Positions 10,930 through 23,899 of a stretch of 64,000 nt of DNA are shown piece by piece. The DNA is taken from assembly GCF_000340215.1 (NCBI RefSeq), contig NW_006921540.1, positions 1,544,377 through 1,608,376 on the forward strand. Direction: 5' to 3'. The position numbers and the translations under genes were made by a program. The notes beneath the pieces were generated by a model. That model was not told the DNA's origin. It did no database searches and saw nothing but the letters and a program-made list of their open reading frames with translations. How positions within the stretch are numbered: the first letter of the stretch is position 1; every line of letters starts with the position of its first letter. Origin of the DNA: Pseudocercospora fijiensis CIRAD86. Taxonomy: Eukaryota; Ascomycota; Dothideomycetes; Mycosphaerellales; Mycosphaerellaceae.

Positions 10930-13900
10930 GGGTGTTTCCCTATAGCTACTAGTATATATCTACTACTCCTAAGTCCTTACCTTACCGTACGAAACTTTAA
11001 AACATACCGACCGACATTGTATATATACTAGGCGCTATACTAGGAAGGGTAATAACGAGACGATAGTCGAAATAGTCTAGTATACGAGCGAGATTGCGAT
11101 AACGTCGAGAGGAGGTCGTATACTTACCTTCGAGCCTATCGAGTCCTAGACGACGATTAGGGCTAGATTTATCCTCTCTAAATCCTAGTAGTAGGAATTT
11201 ATTATAGGGTACTACTACCTAGTCCTTACCTTTATAGAGTCTAAGTAGAAGGTTGTTCGGAGATATAAGAACATCGAGTATTAACCCGGAAATCTTCGAA
11301 AAGGCTAGCTAGGCGTATCTTTAGAAACCCGAGTATATAGAGTAGTTTAATTAATAGGTCTATAAGATATAGTTCCCTTTATACTTACGTTCGAAGGAGT
11401 ATAAACTCCGGAAGTACTCGATACGATAGGGGAGTAAGGAGCGAACGGATATATTCTAGAAGTTCTTTATAGAGGGGGCATTATACTATTATACGACTTC
11501 TCGACTTAAAGGTTAACTAGTAATTGTCTATAAGTTCTACGGTTTAATCTTAAAATACCCGAAACTAGGGGATAGGAACTTATCGCCTACGAACTATCTC
11601 TATTCTAAATAGTATCGGGAATCTTAAGAAGAGAGGAGAGTTAATATAGATATAGCGTTCTAGAAAGAGGTACGTCTTCTAAAATACCGGCTATAGCTAC
11701 CGGCTATAGCTACCGGCTATAGCTGCCGGCTATAGATTCTAGCTACTTTAATTAATCGTAGAGATATAGCTAATTATTATAGGCTACGCTTAAGGAAGCT
11801 CTAGGATTAAAGGCTACCGATTTCTCTCCCGAAGACTTTAAGTAACTAGTAAACGAAATGCTAGCTATAAACGGTCTTCCGGAAGACTTCTACGAAAGGG
11901 AGTCTATATAGAAGATATACCTATATCTTACAAACTACTCTCCCCTATTTCTCGGCGCTATAATATAGCGTATTATATTCGAAAAGAATAAAGAGGCTAC
12001 GTTAGACGATATTCGGGAGATCCTCCGTAATACTCGCCGAGTAGCTATTACTATCGATAGCTAGTTAAGCCGGACTATAAGAGCCTCCTTCCTCTCGATT
12101 ATACTATACTTTATTAATTCGGATTAGAAACTCTAGGAACTTATAATCGGATTCCCTAAAATTCTAGGTTCCTATACTAGTAAGGATATAGCGAAGCTTA
12201 TCTATACGGCAATAGATAGGGTTAGCGTAATAACGAAACTAATCTCGATTACTACGGACAACGCTAGTAATAATCGAACATTATATAAGGCGTTATATAT
12301 ATAATTTACTCGCGTATATCTTTGAAATTACTAATCGTATCGATAGGGTCGAGTACGTAAAGGAGATTATAAGGTCTACAATCTAGCTTAATCTTCCGAA
12401 TATTAAGCTCGCTACAATTCCGGATACGTACGATAATACGTACAATAATAACGATAAAGAGGAGCCTAGTAATAGCTCTAGCCCTATTAAATCGGAGCCG
12501 ACGTCGATGCTAGTTATATCCCTAGAGAAGTTTCCCTACCTCGCTTGTATAGTTTAAATCGCGATCCGAGCCCTTTTTAAGACGCTTAAAATTATACTAT
12601 TAAACGACGACTAATAGAAGATCCTAGATAAGGATAAAGCAAAGTCGAAAGTCGAGAAACTCGTTATAGTAATAAGACGGGATAAGGTAGAGAGCCTCGC
12701 TCTCGTTTTATATAAGGTATAACTTTTGTCCGTAGCCGGTATCCGTAGCTAGCAACCTAGTATAGTTCTAACTCTTTTTCTCTAGCTTCGTCGTCTAGTA
12801 ATATATACGAACTCGAGCTTATAGAGATATAACCGATTCGAGGCTATTTAAAAGAACCTAATCGAGCGCCCTAAAACTAATGCCTAGAATATCGTATAGA
12901 ATAAGCGATAGTAAAAGCGGCCTCCTTAGCGCCTACTCCGTTTTACCTAAGACGTTAAGACCCGGTTCGATTCGACTTTCTATATAGTTACGAGGGGATA
13001 TACTTTATATACCGCTCTCGAGATCTATTAGAGTTCCGAGGGTATTAAGTAGCTCGGGCTTATCCCCGCCGAATAGCGCTAAGTAGAGTATCTCGTCGAT
13101 ATTAGTAAGCATTACGCGAAGGTTACTACTACGATTAGAAGAACCTAAGGACCGACGATCTACCTTATCTTTACGTACTATAACTAGCTCTTTAACGAGC
13201 TCGACTAAACCGTAGCTAAGCTAGCTAAGAAGAGCGTTCCCTAGAAAGTAGCTATAACGAAAGCTATAGATACCTCCTATACTAAGTTATATAAATATTA
13301 TAGTGCTACCTTTAAGTCGTTCGGGGATATCTATAGCGTTACGTACTTGCTTAACCTAGTAGAAAAGGATATATACTAGTAGAGGCTAGAATAGAAGGGC
13401 GACGAGGAATAGCCTAAGTATTACTAGACTATTCTAGAAAAGATATTCTACGAGCGTCGGAAAGAAACTAGTCTAAATATAGGTTCTATAAAGAAAAAGA
13501 AGGTTTAGAAGGCTCCGATATTATACCTGTTTCGTAGGTAGGAAGTAGAGGCAGAAGAGGAAGTAACTACTAAAGTAAATAAAGAAGAGTTCGATCTCTA
13601 TCGGCGCGCGGATACGTACTAAACCTATAGGCTCGGAAAGAGGGCTAATAATCTCTAGATCTTACCGATTTTCTAGACGAATTCGGAGACGATATTCTCG
13701 CTATATAGTAGCGGTTAGAGCCTAAGTTTCTAACGATAGCGTCGGTCGCTCGGGACGTCCTCGCTATACCGAGCGTAGGTATAGGCTATAAGAGGTCTTT
13801 TAGTATCGCTCGTTACTAGGGCCGCTTTAATCGAATATACTCGCCTACTACCTTCGAGTCTATTATAGTATTCCGATACTATCTCCTCTACTAGAGTCGC
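10930..13900 (+). pseudogene. hAT-type transposase relic
   Basis: Reading RIP stops as Gln or Trp gives a transposase of the hAT superfamily, which cuts and pastes DNA through an RNase H-like fold. The recognisable core runs from about 11,960. A TIDSWTS-like box near 12,050 is followed by the conserved TTDNASNN box at about 12,250-12,275 and an acidic-rich insert. A C-terminal dimerisation region near 13,740-13,880 reads ARDVLAIPSVG, then an FSIAR/GR motif. The N-terminal part (10,930-11,900) is less clear, and a GCCGGCTATAGCTACC repeat at 11,685-11,745 probably marks an intron. Many stops make it non-functional. It shares strand and composition with its neighbours and is the most likely mobiliser of the GACCCCGCAG-ended element. 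Confidence 0.75.
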
Positions 13901-14199
13901 TAAGGGAGGATACTAAAGATTATACTAAAAGACTTAATCGAGGAATTAGAAAACCTTAAGATCGAAGAAACCTAGAAGCGCGAAGAGAATACGAAATTTA
14001 GTCTAAGCGAAACCCTAATTAGTAATAACGAAGAGGAGAAGGGCGGAGGTAGAAAGCGATACTAGGTCGAGAAGCGGAAACGTATATAGGCTAAGAGTAG
14101 CTTTAAGGAGACGAAGTGTTTACGTAGAAGGTAGCGTAGCCGGCGTATATAGCTAGTATATATCTTTAATATATTCCGAATTCCTAGGACCTAAATAGA

Positions 14200-14482
14200 C
14201 TAGTTACTATAGCAACCTACCCCGCTTACCTACGGACTATTTCTAATTCTCTATTCGCTCTTCCTCTCCTTCTTCCCTTTCCCTATATTCTTAAAGATAA
14301 ATATACCTTAAGGATTCGGCTCTTCGGGCCTTTCTAAGCCGGCTACCTCCCCTTCCTTAAGCGACTATCCTTTCTACGAATCTAACGATAACCTACTAAG
14401 GCGGTTTAATAGAAGACTATTTGTTCTAGAAGGTAAGAAGTATAAATATCTCCTTACGATTATAGGCTTATTAATTTTTTAG
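14200..14482 (+). other. Upstream exon and 50-nt intron of H3-like relic A
   Basis: RIP-mutated sequence directly before the H3-like tail. An intron-like segment at 14,433-14,482 starts GTAAGA and ends in a T-run plus TAG, 50 nt long like the introns of the intact genes. The preceding exon cannot be assigned. Confidence 0.4.
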
Positions 14483-15091
14483 GTCCTACCGATATACCCT
14501 CGTCGCCTAAACGCGTAGATAAATATCTTTAGAGCCTAAAGGGCAAAGGTAAAGTAAGCTAGGTATAGGGAGACCGTAGCGAGAACGAGATATCGGAAGA
14601 GTAAGACTCTCCGTAGTATATACGAAGGAAAGGGGTTCCTTAGAAAACAGTACCGAAAACTAAGAAGGCTTTAGATAGATAGGAGAAGGCTAAAAAGAGT
14701 AGGCGGATAAAGGCTATCGCGAAGAAAAGTTATCTTTCTATTAAAAAAAAGGGAATAAGGTAGGACTCGACGATAAAGAAGCGGCGCTTTAAACTAGATA
14801 CTATTACCCTTCGCTAGATCCGGCTTTTCTAAAATAAAAGAGGGACCGAGCTTTTAATCCCTAAGACTCCCTTCTAGCGACTCGTCCGAGAAATTATATT
14901 AGATTTTCGGTCTAGTATACGATTTACGGCTAAGGCGATTAGTACTCTTTAGGAAGCTATAGAGAGAGGCATTTCTCGTAACCGAGCTTAAGCTTTTAAA
15001 CCTACTTACTATCTATACGAAGCGGATTACTCTTTAAAATAAAGATATATAGCTTCTAGCTAAAATTCGGCGTCGGTTTATAGCGGATTAG
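14483..15091 (+). pseudogene. Histone H3-like gene relic A
   Basis: With RIP stops read as Gln, a Lys/Arg-rich tail (about 14,590-14,775) runs into a histone fold starting KKRRF at 14,776. Landmarks in order are TLRQIRLFQ (canonical ALREIRRYQ), TELLIPKTPFQRLVREI, IRFTAKAISTLQEA, EAFLV, then TKRIT and NKDIQL, ending at a stop at 15,089-15,091. This covers alpha-N through alpha-3 of H3. A 4-nt AGAG gain in the purine run at 14,961-14,969 shifts the frame in helix 2. The N-terminal tail is not the canonical ARTKQTARKS. There is no loop-1 insertion of the CENP-A kind, so it is closer to general H3 than to centromeric H3, but it is strongly divergent. Frame damage shows it is dead. Confidence 0.75.
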
Positions 15092-15761
15092 TTAGAAATT
15101 GTATTTAGTCGGTAGATTAACCTAGAAGGAGGCCTATTTTCGTATCCTTTTACCGGCTATAGGTACCGGCTATATTTCTAATTTTATCTCTGCGCTATCC
15201 CTAAGTCTAAGGTACGAAGTAGAAACCTAGCGCTCTATATTTACCTAGCTATTATAGAGACGAGCTATATTTAGATTAGTTTCTTCGTATATCGCGACCT
15301 AGCGGGTAGTAAGCGAAAGGGCGATAGAACGTTTATAATACGTCTCTATTTAGACCTAAAACATAAAGGTCCTAAAGAGCCCTAGTATCCTAACTATAAG
15401 GAGATTCTTTAGTATTAGTACTTTAATCCTCTATACTACGAGGTAGATAGCAAGCCTACGAGAGAGAAACTTTAACGAGAAATTCTCTATAATATATAGC
15501 GCTATTATATAGCTATAGATACGTACTAAGTCTAGTAACTCGAAGAAGAATTAAGATAGCGTATTAGCGACCGAGGAGGGGATCGATAGTATACTAGTAG
15601 AGTCGAGGTCTTATAAGCGAAGTATAAGATAATATAGGCTCCTAGTTATTTAGAGTAACGTACTATATAAATAACTAGGCGTGTTACTCTTATTTACTTA
15701 CGACCTATATCCTAGGATACTCTTCTTGTACTTTTTATACTCTTTTCTAATACCTTACCTA
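15092..15761. other. RIP-mutated tail of relic A and first tandem-repeat unit
   Basis: There is no recognisable coding content. It contains an ACCGGCTATAGGTACCGGCTA short repeat at 15,159-15,180. The final part (about 15,474-15,761) is repeated at about 23,020-23,306. It ends with the ACCTA target duplication (15,757-15,761) of the next element. Confidence 0.6.
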
Positions 15762-15957
15762 TATAAGAAGGGTATGTTAGTAGGTAGATAGGGTAGTAGT
15801 AGGTATAGGTAGTATTCGATAAGGAGCTAGGAGGAGAGGGAGGAAGGCAGGCAAGTTAGCCTATTGCTAAGCGCTAAGCCCTACCTAAGGCACTAAGACC
15901 CTAGCTTCACTTAGCCTAGTTACATGCCAATTACGTATAGCCTCTTTAGCCCTAATA
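15762..15957 (-). repeat. 3' LTR of element 2
   Basis: 196 bp on the minus strand, from TATAAGAAGGG (TG altered to TA) to CCCTAATA. Full-length match to 22,751-22,946. The purine tract in the reverse complement of CGCTTCCCTTCT lies just inside. Confidence 0.92.
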
Positions 15958-17229
15958 CACGCTTCCCTTCTAAAGGCCGCGCCCTCGTAGCCGGTCTTTA
16001 TTCTAGTCTCAACCTCTATTACCGCTAACTTAGTAGGTCTAATAAGCCGCTTAGTCCGCGCTAAATTGAACGCACAACTACCGATTATATAACTATGTTA
16101 AACCTCACCTCTAATATAGTACAATGTCTAACTCTAACTGCGCTATCCCTATATATAATAAACTATAAAGTAATATGTATCTATAAGAATTAAGGGCCTT
16201 CGACTAATTACAATACGAGCGCGTCTTCTCTACTACAATAGGTAGACGTACGAGGTATTGTAGCCCTGCCTCCGCTCTAAGTAATATCGTACCGAGTTCT
16301 TTGCGTCTACTCTTAAAAGACCTAGAAATGTCCGCTTCCGAGGGTTGTTCTTGTTGTTACGAGGGCTATTATTTACTGTCGTAGTTTCGCTAGCCCTAAT
16401 TAGCTAGGTTTAGCAGCCTTTAAGTGTTAATCTTATCTTATCTTTTTAAAAAACACGGTTCTTCCGGTTTCTATAGGTAAAGGCTATTATAAGTGTAGTA
16501 GTTAAGGTTCGCCTCGCTTAAAGGGTTAGATAGATCGAGGAGTAACCTATTGTCCGCAAGATCGACCCCGGCTAACTTAGCTCTATAGTTTTGCCCTTAG
16601 TTAGCTAGTCTATTAGTCGCTCAATCTTTTAAGCGGCTCAAAGTTTTAATCAAAGTTTTAATTAAAGTTTTAATTAAAGGTGCCTTAGGCTCGTAGTGTA
16701 GGTAAGGTTGTATCTGTAGGCGCAGTAACGATAGCAAGTGATATTAACAATAGCGGCGCTAGTCGTCTTAGCGCTAACTTTACCTTGCTTTTCGATTTCC
16801 TTCTTTAACTAATAATACACTCTGCAATACCGTTACTAATATAGCCGCGTTAGCCGCCGGCGCACTACTAGCTCGTAGCGCGACACTATTACCTTTATTA
16901 CCGTTATTCGCACGCGCGCGTATATTGCCCTTATCGAACGCTTAGGTCTCGAGGCCTCGATAGAATAAAGAACAAGAGGGGGACCTGTAGGGCGCATTAG
17001 TAAAGAGATAGAATCCTTAAAAGAGCAGTCGATTAGTTAATAGTTATAGCGCGTTTGTTAACGCTCGGTGCGCATCCGTTATCGTAGTATAGTCTTGTTA
17101 TCCTTTGCTAATAATTGCTTGCCTCTAATTAGTTAGCTTAATAGCACCCCGGGGGTAGCATTGTCCCTAGGCCCTAATAGTAACATTATAGCCTCTTAAC
17201 CTTCTTCTTGTCCTTTACACTGGCCTAAT

Positions 17230-20200
17230 ACTCGTCTAACAACTTAGTTATATCCTTAAAAGAGTCTTTAGCTTCCTATAAGTCCTATTCTAGTAAATAG
17301 CCCTACTATCTTAGTAGGTACTCCTTCTTGCCTTGCCTAGTCTAGTGCTTTAGGATACGTTCTATAGACTACAGTTCTTTACTATTAGCTAAGACTTCTT
17401 CTAACTTAGTAGGCGCTTTATCGCCTTCGCGCTAGTAGTATAGCTTAAGGAGGGATATATAGAAGGTGTTGTAGATAGTGTAATAGGGTAGAAGCTATAA
17501 CTAGTAGGCCTATATACCCTTCGGTTCTCGGATACGGAATGGGCTAATATATCTTAGTGCGAGCTTAGGCCTTGTTTTGCTATCGGGTAATAGGTGTTTA
17601 CGGATGCGGAGGTTCTTTATACTAAGCATAACTATGTCGCCTTGCTTGAAGGTTATTAGTATATAGCGCTTATCGTAGTAGGTCTTTTAGTACTCTCAGG
17701 CCTTTATTAGCTTCTTAGCTATCTTAGTGTAGATTTCTCGCATCTTCTAGACACGTTCTATTGCCGCTAGCGTTTCTAGTACTTAACGCGCTTCCCTTTC
17801 CTTACGCTCGGCCTCGAGCGATAGTAGGTCTTACAGTATAGCAGCGTTCTAGCCTATTACAGCTATATACAGTAACACCTTAGTTAATAAGTAGATACTA
17901 TTATTGTATACGAATTTAGCTAGTTGCTAGAGGTTGACCTAGTCGTTAGGGTTCTCGTTAATATAACTACGTAGGTACTGCTATAGGGTAGTATTCTACC
18001 TCTCTATTTAACCGTTAGTCTGTAGATAGAAGGCTGTTAATAGCCGATGCTTTAGTCTTAGCTGTAAGCAAATCTCGCTCTAATAGTAAGATGTTAGTGT
18101 CGATCTACGATTAGATACTATCCCCTTAGGGGTCCCCTAATAGGTATAGAAGATATTGTTCTATAGCGCTTCTACTGTATTAATAGCAGTCTAATCTTTC
18201 CGCGCCGGGATGTATCGAGCGCCTTTAGTAAATCGATCTACTATAACAAGGATAGCATTATATACATCCTTGCTGCCCCTACGCTTAGTAGGAGGAAGGC
18301 CTGTAATAAAGTCTATTGTAAGCTTAGCAAATAGCTTCCTAGGAACAGGGAGTAAAGACAACTCGCTAAATAGTAAGTGCTTTAGTGCTTTAACTCGCTA
18401 GCATACTATATAGGTCTGTATATACTCCTTTATATACCGCTTACTATTTAGCTAGTAGTATATGCGCGATAGTAACTCGTACGACCTCTCTATGCTATAG
18501 TAACTAGCGAGCTTACTATTATAGTGCCTCTTTAAAAGCTCTTATCTAATCGATTGTTTAGCGGGGACATAATATCTGCCCTTAAACTTTAAGTAACCTT
18601 TGTCGTCGATCGACTAATTGTTGTTACTCTTACTAGATCGAGTCGTTCGCCTACTTACAAGCTTATTAATACGTTCGACAGCAAAGGCGTCCCTTTACTA
18701 AGCCTATAATAGCTTATCTATAAACGATTAACTATCCCTATTTGCAAGGTTATTTAATAGCACCCTTGCTATTAAACGAGGTACGTATTATATACATCTA
18801 ATAGCACTAGCAGCCGGAACTACTATAACCTCTTCTATAGTGCTGTCGCTATATAGACTATTACTATAGATAGCAATGTCCTTAATCGAGTTATTATAGC
18901 TCGAGCGATCTATGTCCTTTCTTTTAACGTATACTAGAAGAACGACAACTCCGCTATAGTATTTGTTGCCGCCGCGGGGTCCGGAAGTCCGCTTATCCTA
19001 CGCTTACTTATTAACAATACGGGCTATAGCAATCTTATGCTATAGGGTTAGAAACAATGAATTAATGTATTAGGTCTCGCTATCGTAATTAGGTCGCCTC
19101 GATAGGCTATTAGCAGGGTTGCTTACGCCTAGCCGATATAATATATTAAAATCAAACCTAGCGAGGTAGACGGCCTATCTAGCCTATCGACCTATAACCC
19201 TAGTAACCTTAGTAATGCTACGGAGGTTGTTATAGTCTATATAGACCTAAATGGTATGCTATGCACTATCGAGATAGTGCCTCTAATACTTAAAGGCCTC
19301 GATAATAGCTAGGAGCTCTTGCTCGTAGGTCTCGTAGCGACGCTCTATATCGATTATCTTTCGTAAAAAGAAGGCAATCGGGTGCTAATAGGTGTTATTA
19401 GCCTGTTATAATATAATAGCTAATACAGCGAACTGTAAAGCGTTAGTCTCAATTCGGATCTGCTTGCTTAGTATAAAATAGTGCAATAAGGGGACTTTAG
19501 TAAAGCGTTGCTTTAGACCGTTAAAAGCGGCTTGTGTCTTATTAGTCTATCTAAACTCTCTAGATAGATTGGCCTTGGTTTTAGTAAGCTCAGTTAGGGG
19601 CATTACATGCCGTAAATAGCCCTTAATAAAGCGACGATAGAAATTAGCGAAGCCGAGGAACGACTGCAGTTCCTTAATTAACGTAGGAATAGGCTATTTA
19701 GTAATAGTTTTGATCCGATTAGGATTAGCCTTAATACCCTTAGTTAATACGAGGAAGCTAAGGAATAACACCTCTTTAGTAGCAAAGGTGCATTTAGAAG
19801 GTTTGTAATATAGTCTATAGGCTCGTAGGCGGTCGAGGACCTTGCGTACTACGGCCTAGTGTTCTATAATATTAGGTAAATGTGTGTAAACTAGGATGTT
19901 ATCTAGGTAAACTACACAGAGATAGTCTAATAGGCCTAAAAGGGCTCGATTAATATAGGACTAGAATGTTGTAGGGGCATTAGCTAGGCCAAATAGCATA
20001 ACTAAGTATTCGAAATAGCTATAGCGAGTATAGAAGGCTGTTTTCTATTCGTCGCCCTTACGAATGCGGATACGATAGTACGCATCCTTAATGTCTAGTA
20101 TAGTATAGTAGTAAGCGCTAGAAAGGCGATCGAGGGTCTTATTAATAAGCGGAAGTAGACAGCGGTCTTTAATAGTAATAGCATTAAGTCTACGGTAATT

Positions 20201-22500
20201 AACGCATAACCGCAGGCTACTATCCTTCTTTAGAACAAATAGGATTAGTGCACTAGCAGGGCTGTTACTATACCGAATACGACCGTTAGCTAGGTTTTCC
20301 TCTAGGTACTTACGTAATATAGCGAGCTCTCGTTTACTAAGGTTGTAGAGGGGACTAAAAGGAACCTCTTTGCCCTCTATAATGTCAATCTTATAATCCG
20401 TCTCTTTAAATATAGGCAATGTCGATACTAGGTAGTGTTTAAACATATCGATATAGGTCTCTCGGATAGGTGCTAGTATACGAGCAAGCTAATTAGGATT
20501 ATTAGGGGGCATAGGTTTATCGTTATTACTACCGAGCAGATCGGCAGTCGGATTAGCTAAGGCGGAGGCTAGTATTAGGTTGCTAATAAATAGGACCCTA
20601 ATATCGTTAGGGCACTCGCTAATATTAATATATTTAATGTCCTCTTTCCTAGCGATTCTAAATCGCTATTATTAACTGCCTAAGTCTATTACTATANNNN
20701 NNNNNNNNNNNNNNNNNNNNNNNNNNNNNNNNNNNNNNNNNNNNNNNNNNNNNNNNNNNNNNNNNNNNNNNNNNNNNNNNNNNNNNNNNNNNNNNNAGGA
20801 GGCTGTCTATGTCTACCGCGTAGGTAGTAAAGTTTAGTAGGCGTTTGTTTCCGAGGTCGTCTTTTAGAACTATAGGAATATAGTAGGCCCTATAGGTTAA
20901 GTGCCGAGCGTTATTAAACTAAGCAAGGACTAGCATGTTAGTCCTAGGCAATTGTCGGAGGTCTAATTGCTTAGCTAAGCGATAGTTAATAAGGGCGCTA
21001 ACTGAATTTCCGGGGTCTAGTATAACCTTTACCTTATAGTTAGTATCGGGCCTAGATATAAGACAGGTACGTATAATAGCTAGCACAATATCGATAGTCT
21101 TACGCCGTACAAGGCTAACAGTTAGTGCGGCGCTTACTCTTTTTTCGAAGGTTAGCCTATAGGGGTAGCGTTAGCCGCTAAGAGGTGCTTTCGGTGTTTA
21201 GCGGAAGTACGGTTAATTCGGGCCTAGTCCTTAGGTTTGTCGCATTAGCCTAGTAGATAGCTAGTGCTATTACAATTGAAGCACTTTAATCCGGTTAGTA
21301 GACTGCCGTAGCTGTTGTTATTAGTTAAGCGGTTAGCGTTATAAGGATACGAGCCCCTTCTACGGCCCCTATCGCGGCCTCCTCTATATAGTCGCCGGCT
21401 ACGGCCCCTTCTACGGTCGTTGTTACTATTCCTACTATTAGTATTGTTGTCTTAGTAGGAACCTTAGTTTCCTCCGCGGCTACTACGATTGCCGCGGTTA
21501 GTACTAGCTAGCCGGATCCTCGATTCTAGTTGTTATTAAAGCTAAATAGCTCGTTTAGCTGTTTCTACCTCGACTATAAATTAAATACGTATTAGGTTAG
21601 CCTATTCAAATACATAGCGACGGTCCAATTCGAGGATAAGCTCCTATCTAAGTTTTAGGCGTATCTCGGAGATCTATATAGAATTAGTCTTAGGCGGAAG
21701 GTCGTCTTTAAGGGTTTTCAAATAGGCCTCGAATAAGCGAGCCGATTAATTAGTCTTCTATTTAGCTCGAAGATACAGGTCCTAAGCATGTTATTGCCTT
21801 AGTATAGGGTTTCTAAGGGTATCTAGTATAATAGTTTTATAGGTCTGCTACTAAATAGCGGTCTAGTCGTCGAGGGAGTCGAAATAGTTATCCTATATAC
21901 GCTTTAGGTCGCCGTTGATATACTATATAGCGTGTACGACTAAGGAATAATCGTCTAGTAGCGCTCTTAGTGCATTGCGCTAGTTGAGCTTACAGTTACG
22001 AATGTAGTCGTTATATTGCTTGCGACTAGAGCCGTTAAACACGGTATAGTCCTTAAGCTTAGCATCCTTCTTTTAGACTAGTAGTAAAGAAGGTCCTGCT
22101 ATTGGTTTAGCAGTAGTTGTTAGGGCTTCCTAAAGGCGACGGAGCTCGAGGAGGTTATCTCTTAGCTATTGTTCTTAACGTAGGGCAGTAAGCCTATTTT
22201 AAGTAGCTTCTTAAAGTCTCCCTAATAGTTGAGGGCTAAAGGCTAGTTAGCTATATCGTCGATTAATAATGTTGTTAAGAATGTCGTTAACAGGCAACTC
22301 TAGGTCGTTACCTAGAATTATAGGTTCTTCGGTAGGCCTAGTAGTAGGCTCTTTAGTAGGAGGCACTTTAGTAGGTACTTTAGTAGGCACTTTAGTAGGT
22401 ACTGTGCTACTAGCATTGTCGTTGCTAGCGCTACTAGCGGTAGCACGGTTGTTGTTTCGTAACGAGCCGGCTATTATAATAAGGGGTAGCACTAATAATG
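17230..22500 (-). pseudogene. Gag-pol relic of element 2
   Basis: Same polyprotein as in element 1, read on the minus strand and broken by RIP stops. The gag N-terminal frame (22,247-22,492) is still open and shows three VPTK repeats plus a PPTKEP variant. The longest open part of RT (20,045-20,446, 133 codons) covers the FKETDYKIDI segment to the GDE before the next altered Gln/Trp codon. The integrase, chromodomain and zinc knuckle (His to Tyr) positions match element 1. The run of Ns removes part of the protease. It cannot be functional. Confidence 0.85.
20697..20796. other. Assembly gap of exactly 100 N
   Basis: One hundred Ns, the conventional size for a gap of unknown length. Aligning both edges with element 1 (positions about 2,390 and 2,431) suggests that only about 40 bp of element sequence is missing, unless a further insertion is hidden there. 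Confidence 0.97.
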
Positions 22501-22750
22501 TATTATAGGCCCCTATAGTACGGATGTAGTAGAATTAGCGAGTATCGGTCTAATGTGCTTAACTTAGTGTAATAGGCCGTATAGAAGGCCTTGCTTGATA
22601 ATTAGTACGGTTGTTCTTAGTAGAATAGTACGTATAGGTCCCGTCCTTTAGGCGCAATATAGTTAAATCGATAGTTTCCGTAGCTATACCGCTAAAAGCT
22701 TAAAATAAGGACTATCTAGCTGCTGCCCTTAAAGGGTGGATCGAATACTA

Positions 22751-22946
22751 TATAAGAAGGGTATGTTAGTAGGTAGATAGGGTAGTAGTAGGTATAGGTA
22801 GTATTCGATAAGGAGCTAGGAGGAGAGGGAGGAAGGCAGGCAAGTTAGCCTATTGCTAAGCGCCAAGCCCTGCCTAAGGCACTAAGACCCTAGCTTTACT
22901 TGGCCTAGTTACATACTAATTACGTATAGCCTCTTTAGCCCTAACA
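22751..22946 (-). repeat. 5' LTR of element 2
   Basis: 196 bp, from TATAAGAAGGG to CCCTAACA, followed by the ACCTA target duplication. Its outer end still shows the unmutated CA terminus. Confidence 0.92.
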
Positions 22947-23400
22947 ACCTATAATCGCTCCGCGATAACCGAGTAAATATAAGCTATAGGATTTCCGCTT
23001 AGTACCTTAGTCTTCGAGATACGGCGGAGTTAATTCTCTATAATACGTAGCGCTATTATATAGCGACAGATACGTACTAAGTCCGGCAACTCGAAGAAGA
23101 ATTAAGATAGCGACCGAGTAGGAGATTAATAGTATATTAGTAGAGTCGAGGTCTTATAAGCGAAGCACGAGATAATATAGGCTCTTAGTCGTATAGAGTA
23201 ACGTACTATATAAATAACTAGGCGTACTACTCTTATTTACTTACGACCTATATTCTAGGATACTCTTCTCGTACTTTTTATACTCTTTTCTAATACCTTA
23301 CCTATAAGCGCTCCGCGATAACCGAGTAAATATAAGCTATAGGGTTTCCGCTCGGTACCTTAGCCTCCGAGATAGGGTAGAGTTGAATTTAGAGCGATAG
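22947..23400. repeat. 353-bp tandem repeat, the target of element 2
   Basis: The block beginning at the word CGCTCCGCGATAACCGAG occurs at 22,956 and again at 23,309, a period of 353 bp. Upstream, about 15,474-15,761 matches about 23,020-23,306. Element 2 landed at the boundary of the first unit. The units differ mainly by C/T and G/A changes. No coding content is recognised. Confidence 0.8.
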
Positions 23401-23880
23401 CCGGCACTCGTAGCCGGCATATAGAGACGGTTATAGGCCTTTTCCTACTAAATAACCAGCTTGTTTAGTATAGCCTACCTAATATTTCTTATATTTCCTA
23501 GTAATAGGCCTAGGTTACTTATAAGATTACTATAGCTAGTAAGGACATTACTAAAGAATATCTATACTATAGTAGGATTCTATTATTACGCCGGCTATTT
23601 ATTAAAAGGAGGCTTTCGCCCATTACTATACTAGCTATATATACCGGCTATATTTTAAAGTTTGCCGTACCTGCCTTTTTTAGCCGTACCTACCTTCTTT
23701 CCTTACTCTAACGTTACTATAATATAGGCTTACGCGACGCTTACTCTATTGCCTAGCGCTACCGCGATACTATCTCTCTCGCTTTATTTAACCTTCGTAT
23801 CGATACCTATACCTCTACGCTCTATATCTACTATCTCCGTAATACCCTCGCTCCGTACGCGCTTTCGTATACCTTCGTAA
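23400..23880. other. RIP-mutated sequence upstream of H3-like relic B
   Basis: Contains GCCGGCACTCGTAGCCGGC (about 23,401-23,420) and TATATACCGGCTATA (about 23,638-23,652) short repeats, then a pyrimidine-rich stretch near 23,780-23,890 that could be the promoter of relic B. No gene is recognised. Confidence 0.4.
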
Positions 23881-23899
23881 CGCACTTTTTTCCTTAATT

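Larger units (their letters stand above)
15762..22946 (-). mobile_element. Complete chromodomain Ty3/gypsy retrotransposon (element 2), with assembly gap
   Basis: A 7,185-bp minus-strand element with two 196-bp LTRs (15,762-15,957 and 22,751-22,946) and a perfect ACCTA duplication (15,757-15,761 and 22,947-22,951). The undisturbed target survives nearby at about 23,295-23,320 in the second copy of a tandem repeat, which reads straight through TACCTTACCTATAAGCG. Gene order on the minus strand is the same as in element 1: gag N-terminus at 22,250-22,500, zinc knuckle near 21,240-21,280, RT 19,560-20,446, integrase about 17,800-18,560 and chromodomain about 17,230-17,380. The RT active site is YLDN (Asn codon at 19,898-19,900). 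A 100-N gap interrupts the protease region. Confidence 0.93.

Noticed and set aside
14776..15091. CENP-A (centromeric H3) identity for relic A
   Set aside because: The loop-1 insertion and typical CENP-A helix-2 features are not visible; a divergent general H3 fits better, though mutation limits certainty.
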